64,000 bases of DNA from PCPOR2b sp965220385 (lineage in GTDB: Bacteria > Poribacteria > WGA-4E > PCPOR2b). The translations under genes were made by a program, and so were the position numbers. Every line of letters starts with the position of its first letter. Position 1 is the stretch's first letter. Positions 59,478-64,000 of this stretch are shown piece by piece. The stretch lies in NCBI GenBank assembly GCA_965220385.1, contig OZ244825.1:3720001-3784000 (forward strand), given 5' to 3'. The notes under the pieces were generated by a model. It searched no databases and was not told the DNA's origin. It saw nothing but the letters and a program-made list of their open reading frames with translations.

Positions 59478-61037
59478 TCAATCTAGAGGCAACTCATAAC
59501 ACGCCGCCTCTCTGTCGTTCCTTACAAGCAGATACTGCCCAGCGAGTGCGGGATTATTCCACGTTTTACTCGCTAACGCGGGTAACCGTGCAAGTTCTTT
59601 GCTCTCATCCGGATTGACTTCAACCAAGAGGACATCGCCGGACTCCGCGCTTACAAGTAGTAGATCATTCTGATTCCCACTTTCGCCGGGACCATCAACC
59701 AATATTATCTGACCATGCCCGTAGCGACCACGCTTCCACCTGCGTTGCCCATCGGCAAGGTCGAGACACACAAGCACACCATCGTCCAATCCGTAGATGT
59801 ACCCATCCCGATGAACAACGTTTGTGAACTTCGCTTTGAGTCGGGGTGTCTCCCACACGAGAGTGGCTTTCAATTGATTATCTGCATCGTGCGCGATTTG
59901 GAACAGCTTGCAACCGATGCCGTAGGCACTTGAAACGAAAAGATGGTCATCCGGTAGCGGCACCGGTTGCGAAACGCACTGTGTACCGCTAGGCCAAGGG
60001 TACTGCCAGAGCAGCTCCCCTCCGTTTGGGTCATGGGCAGCCACACTTCCATAATTAAAAATAAGGATTTGCGGCACACCGGCAAGGGTTGTAATCAATG
60101 GAGAACTATACTCAGCGGGACTGCTACCGCCGCTCCAGACACGTGCCCCCGTATCCTTGTGATAGGCAACCAACGACTTGCCTTCCGGACCTCCCGCACT
60201 CACCACCACCAGGTCATCCAAAACGAGCGGCGATCCACTCATTCCCCACGACGCGAGTTCAGCGTTGTTGTCATAGAGGATATCCTCCGACCAAATGCGC
60301 TCCCCGGTCTCCAAGTCCAAGCAGTTGAGGATGCCTGTCCCACCCAGCGTGTACACCCTATCCCCCACGATCGTCGGCGTTGCGCGGGGACCAACACCGG
60401 CGGGCGTTGCTTCATACCTGTCGTGGTCGCTATGACTCCACCGTTCTTGACCAGACATCAGGTCGTAACAGACAACCATCTCATATTCGCCGCGCTGTTC
60501 TTGGGTGACCGCTGAACTTCCAACCACAGCGAAAGCCGACCAACCGGCACCGATGGATTGTCGCCACAGAAGCTGCGGCGGACGCTCCGACCAGTCCCGC
60601 GCTAATTTTATTCCCCGAACAGTCCCATTACGATGTGGACCAAGAAACTGGGGATAATCCTTTGAAAATGCACCCGGAGTCGTTGGGGAACTCCCCACTA
60701 AAGACTCAGCAGCTTTTTCGCTCCAACGCCATTCCAACAGTGGAACTAAGTCCCCGCTGAATCCCTTTATGCGAAAGAGCGTAACTGAAAGGAAGAGAGT
60801 TAGAACAATCGCCCCAAACGCAAGTAACCGGACCTTCCAGCGCAGCCGTGAGAAAAAGAGCAGCCACAGCAGCATCAGCAGGAACGAAAGCATCAAGACC
60901 AATACTGTCTGAAAAACTCGCGATTGTCGGTGCGCTGCGTCCAGACTCCAGATCACTATAAGCACCAACACAGTTAGGGCAACGATAATAACGGCAGGTA
61001 ACCAGCGGATACGAGATCGGCTATTAGGTGTTGACAT
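59478..61037 (-). CDS. Membrane-anchored PQQ-type beta-propeller protein
   Basis: 519 residues. Three transmembrane helices (about 13-31, 42-62, 68-90) precede an eight-bladed-like PQQ propeller: GDRVYTLGGTGILNCLDLETGERIWSEDI, LVLDDLVVVSAGGPEGKSLVAYHKDTGARVWSGG, LDLADGQRRW and VDGPG. It resembles BamB/PQQ-binding-like proteins of Planctomycetes-type genomes, but no dehydrogenase cofactor residues can be confirmed. It starts 15 bp after the hydantoinase B stop. Confidence 0.85.
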   Translation of the reverse strand: MSTPNSRSRIRWLPAVIIVALTVLVLIVIWSLDAAHRQSRVFQTVLVLMLSFLLMLLWLLFFSRLRWKVRLLAFGAIVLTLFLSVTLFRIKGFSGDLVPLLEWRWSEKAAESLVGSSPTTPGAFSKDYPQFLGPHRNGTVRGIKLARDWSERPPQLLWRQSIGAGWSAFAVVGSSAVTQEQRGEYEMVVCYDLMSGQERWSHSDHDRYEATPAGVGPRATPTIVGDRVYTLGGTGILNCLDLETGERIWSEDILYDNNAELASWGMSGSPLVLDDLVVVSAGGPEGKSLVAYHKDTGARVWSGGSSPAEYSSPLITTLAGVPQILIFNYGSVAAHDPNGGELLWQYPWPSGTQCVSQPVPLPDDHLFVSSAYGIGCKLFQIAHDADNQLKATLVWETPRLKAKFTNVVHRDGYIYGLDDGVLVCLDLADGQRRWKRGRYGHGQIILVDGPGESGNQNDLLLVSAESGDVLLVEVNPDESKELARLPALASKTWNNPALAGQYLLVRNDREAACYELPLD

Positions 61038-61051
61038 TATTTATATTGCTT

Positions 61052-62794
61052 TCATTGTTGAGCGCGGAGGGATGCGCGCAGTTGCGCCGTTCCTTCGGGG
61101 TCAACTGCCCCATCATTTTCCTCAATCAGGACACCGTACTCCTCTTCCGCAATCTTTCGGTCATAGTAGCCACGCTTGACATCCTGTAAAACCAACTCCG
61201 GTGGCCGATCTATGGGGTTGCCATACCCACCGCCGCCCGGCGTTTCCAGCCGCAGGATATCACCCGCCTGCATGGGAATCCCCTCATCTTTGCTGATATG
61301 CGGCGGATTGTATTCTTCCCCTTGAAGAAAAAAGGTGTGTTTTGCCGATTTTGCGGATTTTCCGCCGAGGATTCCGAAGGGCGCGAAACGTCCGCGCTCT
61401 CCAAGCATCGAAGCGCTCGCTTCGCCCCGTCGAATCTGAAATTCGAAGATAACGCCGAGACCGCCGCGACGCATACCCGCCCCTCCTGATCCCTCTCGTA
61501 TCGTATACCGGGTAAAGAGAACCGGGTAGCGAGATTCAAATATTTCTAAGGCTTGGGTTCGGGCGAGGGCAATGGTTGGATTGCCGTTGATAAGCCCATC
61601 GGTGAGATAATTTCCGCCGTATCCGCCGCCGATGAAAGAGTAGAAGACGTAATATCCCTTCTCCGGATCTTCTCCGCCCACAGAGAGATTTGTCACCGTC
61701 CCCATCGGTGCGGCGTAACTCTTGTCGGGGATCGCCTGACTGAGCGCGCCCAACACCACATCAATGATACGCTGACAGACTTCAGAAGCACAGCCCGACA
61801 CGGGACGTGGGAGTTGAGCGTTGATAAAGGTTGTAGGAGGCAGATCAAAGGAGAATGGTGCGAAACATCCCGCATTGATGGGAACATCGGGGAAGATATG
61901 CTTAAAGCCGATGTAGACCCCAGCAATGGTGGTACTGAGGACACTGTTGAGGGGTCCCTTACAGGGCGGACTGCTCTTGGAGAAGTCGATATGGACATCG
62001 CTCCCCTTCACCTCCATCTCCATGTGGATAGTGAGCGGTTTCCATTCCACACCGTCGCTGTCGATATAGTCTTCAAACGTGTACACCCCGTCCGGAATGG
62101 TCTCGATATGACCGCGCATCAACTGCTCAGAACGCGCCTTCAACTCTCCGATGGCACCAAAGACTGTTTCCTCCCCGTAACGGTCAAGCAGCCGGGTCAA
62201 CCGTTCGGCCCCAAGATTCAAGGCAGTTACCTGTGCGATAATATCTCCCTGTCGTTCATCCGGGACCCGCACATTGTGCAGGATGATGTCAAGCACCTCT
62301 CTGTTCAGTTTCCCCCTGTCCAAAATCCGTATTGGTGGTAGACGAAGCCCCTCCTGATAAATCTCTGTGGCTTTGCTTGAGAATCCACCGGGCACCCGTC
62401 CCCCGATGTCGGGCCAGTGCCCACTATTGGCGAGGAAGGCGGTCAGTTTCCCCTTATAGAAAACAGGCTTGACCATCTTCACATCCATCAGATGGGTCCC
62501 GCCCAAATAGGGGTCGTTCACGATATAGATGTCGCCCGGTTCAATGTTCTCAATGGACTCGATCACCGTGCGGGTGGTAAATTCCATGACATAGATGAAA
62601 CTCGGCAGCCCGCGCGGTCCCTGCATGATAACCTCGCCGTTGGTTTTATCGTAGATCCCGCTGGCTCGATCAAAGCCGTCAGAGATTACCGGCGAAAACG
62701 CCATCCGCTCAAGGGTCGCGTCCATCTCGTCCGCGATCTGCTCCAAGCTGCCGCGGATCACGGCGAGGGTTATTGGATCTATTTTCATATTCAC
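61052..62794 (-). CDS. Hydantoinase B / oxoprolinase beta-subunit family protein
   Basis: 580 residues. DPITLAVIRGSLEQIADEMDATLERMAFSPVISDGFD at the start, DIYIVNDPYLGGTHLMDVKMVKPVF, LANSGHWPDIGGRVPGG and the C-terminal REGSGGAGMRRGGLGVIFEF are hallmarks of HyuB. Normally it pairs with an ATP-binding HyuA subunit to open 5-membered cyclic amides; no hyuA lies in the window. It follows the mannonate dehydratase-like gene on the same strand, with a repeat element between. Confidence 0.93.
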   Translation of the reverse strand: MNMKIDPITLAVIRGSLEQIADEMDATLERMAFSPVISDGFDRASGIYDKTNGEVIMQGPRGLPSFIYVMEFTTRTVIESIENIEPGDIYIVNDPYLGGTHLMDVKMVKPVFYKGKLTAFLANSGHWPDIGGRVPGGFSSKATEIYQEGLRLPPIRILDRGKLNREVLDIILHNVRVPDERQGDIIAQVTALNLGAERLTRLLDRYGEETVFGAIGELKARSEQLMRGHIETIPDGVYTFEDYIDSDGVEWKPLTIHMEMEVKGSDVHIDFSKSSPPCKGPLNSVLSTTIAGVYIGFKHIFPDVPINAGCFAPFSFDLPPTTFINAQLPRPVSGCASEVCQRIIDVVLGALSQAIPDKSYAAPMGTVTNLSVGGEDPEKGYYVFYSFIGGGYGGNYLTDGLINGNPTIALARTQALEIFESRYPVLFTRYTIREGSGGAGMRRGGLGVIFEFQIRRGEASASMLGERGRFAPFGILGGKSAKSAKHTFFLQGEEYNPPHISKDEGIPMQAGDILRLETPGGGGYGNPIDRPPELVLQDVKRGYYDRKIAEEEYGVLIEENDGAVDPEGTAQLRASLRAQQ

Positions 62795-62821
62795 TTACCT
62801 TTTACTGATAACCGTTTTTGC

Positions 62822-63000
62822 TTATGTTAACGCAAGTTGCTAGTCGTCCAACTCGCTCGGCTTGGATAGACATATCCAAGCCATCTTTGTACGTGTGCAG
62901 TGGATTTGTCAATCCACTGCGAGCGGGTAATGGGCTTTATTCAGTTCCCATTCTCCCATTTTACAACATTTTCCATAACTAGCAACTTAGGTTATGTTAA
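62822..63000. repeat. Inverted-repeat element with two internal hairpins
   Basis: About 179 bp. The ends carry AAGTTGCTAGT (62834-62844) and its complement ACTAGCAACTT (62978-62988), with weaker similarity further out (TTATGTTAAC). Inside are CTTGGATAGACATATCCAAG (62861-62880) and a second stem at 62898-62919. The related region at 37511-37680 has both hairpins. Confidence 0.75.
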
Positions 63001-63017
63001 GAAATCGTGCAACAGAA

Positions 63018-63052
63018 ACCGAGTTTTTTCGGGAAAACTCGGTTTCTCCTCG
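63018..63052 (-). terminator. Hairpin after the mannonate dehydratase-like gene
   Basis: GAAACCGAGTTTT and AAAACTCGGTTTC form a long stem separated by a few bases, starting about 35 bp beyond the stop at 63087. It lacks a clear T-run, so it may be a repeat remnant (the same stem lies inside elements C and D) that also slows transcription. Confidence 0.45.
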
Positions 63053-63086
63053 TGTTTTGCACTTTCGTTTTATATGAACCACTGTT

Positions 63087-64000
63087 TTAACGATAGACCG
63101 CTTGGATCATCGACCGGATGTAGCCGACCGCAAACGCTCTGCCCGCCCACTGCGTGTTCTCTTGCGGAAAACTGGGCGTGTGATCCATCATGAACGGTCC
63201 CTCAAATCCTACCTCCCGATAGGTCTGCATCGCCTCATACATATCCACATCGCCTTCATCCACAAAGACCTCTTGGAAACTCTTGGGTGTGCCTCGAATG
63301 TTGCGAAAATGGACGTAAGCGATTTTGTTCTGCGAACCGATGCGGCGGATCGCGGAAGGCACGTCCTCTCCCATTTCACGGACACAGCCCTGACAAAACA
63401 GCATGGCGTTCATCTCACTCGGGACGGTGTTAAACGTGCGCTCGAAATGATCGAGGGTCGAGAGGATTCGGGCTGCGCCGCCAAGCGGCTCAGGAATCGG
63501 TGGATCATCCGGATGTATGGCGAGTTTTACACCCGCTTCCTCCGCCACTGGAACGATACGGGTCAGAAAATAGCGCAAATTGTCCAAGAGTCGCTCTTCG
63601 GAGATATACTTTTCAGGAACGTCCGCCGGATCTTCCATGAACTCATCGTAATCGAAGGTGCTATAGCGGACATCGCCACGTCCAATCGCTGAGGTTGTAC
63701 GGAAATTACCGATGGGCTTGAAGTTGTAGCCCAAGGTTCGGACCCCTGCGGCACCGAGGTTCCGAATCAACCTACACCACGCATCAATCTTTTCGTCTCG
63801 ATCTGGCAGGGCGAGTGAGATTTCGTCCCAACAGTTTATACCCACGTTATCCAGTTTCATCCCGTTGGAATCGACACGCCGAGCCATCTCCTTCCAAAAA
63901 TCGGCACGATCTACCCCATCTTTGAGATCGTCTGGCGGCGGGTTAATTGTAACATAATCCACACCGATGGCTTTGAATATGCTCAAATGCTCATCGTCCA
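63087..64000 (-). CDS. Mannonate dehydratase-like (UxuA family) protein, 5' end outside window
   Basis: The frame runs off the window end: residues DDEHLSIFKAIGVDYVTIN precede any usable start, so the N-terminus is missing and the TTG at 63986 is internal. About 304 residues are present. LAIHPDDPPIPEPLGG, NAMLFCQGCVREMG, YVHFRNIRG and DEGDVDMYEAMQTYREVGFEGPFMMDH match the UxuA metal and substrate sites. UxuA dehydrates D-mannonate to 2-keto-3-deoxygluconate in uronate breakdown. Other xylose-isomerase-like TIM barrels are possible. Confidence 0.85.
   Translation of the reverse strand, partial: DDEHLSIFKAIGVDYVTINPPPDDLKDGVDRADFWKEMARRVDSNGMKLDNVGINCWDEISLALPDRDEKIDAWCRLIRNLGAAGVRTLGYNFKPIGNFRTTSAIGRGDVRYSTFDYDEFMEDPADVPEKYISEERLLDNLRYFLTRIVPVAEEAGVKLAIHPDDPPIPEPLGGAARILSTLDHFERTFNTVPSEMNAMLFCQGCVREMGEDVPSAIRRIGSQNKIAYVHFRNIRGTPKSFQEVFVDEGDVDMYEAMQTYREVGFEGPFMMDHTPSFPQENTQWAGRAFAVGYIRSMIQAVYR

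Overview
The window reads as a chromosomal segment of an uncultured, sponge- or marine-associated bacterium. Candidatus Poribacteria or a close relative (for example Latescibacteria) is the best guess. This is inferred from gene content: several phytanoyl-CoA dioxygenase-type oxygenases, three sulfatases without signal peptides, creatininase, DUF6785, DUF6807, DUF2961, CocE hydrolase, enolase-superfamily and Gfo/Idh/MocA genes in loose catabolic clusters, with many short inverted-repeat elements between them. No rRNA or tRNA gene was recognised.

Layout. 1-5763 (minus) holds a run of small membrane or secreted proteins ending in a secreted C39-like cysteine peptidase fused to DUF1573, preceded by a sigma-54 enhancer-binding protein and a sigma-54-like promoter. 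6038-13622 holds an SGNH hydrolase, a TIM-barrel glycosidase-like protein, a degenerate kinase, a PhnP-like MBL hydrolase coupled to a tiny zinc-ribbon membrane protein, endonuclease IV, a SelA-like PLP enzyme and an aldo/keto reductase. 13706-15799 holds two tandem trpD genes, one interrupted by an amber codon. 15862-17222 is an intact IS3-family element with a 3-bp target duplication. 17281-24830 holds two PhyH proteins and a DapA-like/amidohydrolase/sulfatase/DUF6785 module. 24940-27531 is an ECF sigma/ZAS anti-sigma locus. 27532-28206 is a stack of short mobile elements. 28207-30174 is a HEAT-repeat protein. 30528-35275 is a minus operon (mscS, DUF2961, unknown, sulfatase). 35502-38813 holds DUF6807, creatininase and GNAT, and 38846-40330 a third sulfatase. 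40857-43100 is nusB plus an NHL/beta-barrel protein. 43399-44079 is a DUF2335 pair. 44280-59326 is a long oxygenase/sugar-catabolism block carrying a PIN toxin-antitoxin pair flanked by direct repeats. 59478-64000 holds a PQQ-type propeller, hydantoinase B and a mannonate dehydratase-like gene cut by the window end.

How it works together (inference): much of the window looks like degradation of sulfated and uronic-acid-containing polysaccharides, with sulfatases, three glycosidase-like TIM barrels, a five-bladed propeller hydrolase, an exo-rhamnogalacturonan lyase-like protein, mannonate dehydratase-like and DapA-like aldolase enzymes, and membrane proteins that may import the products. The most unusual locus is 1-5763, where a sigma-54 activator, a matching promoter with an 18-bp palindrome, a 51-residue secreted peptide carrying a Gly-Gly, and a secreted C39-like peptidase sit together.
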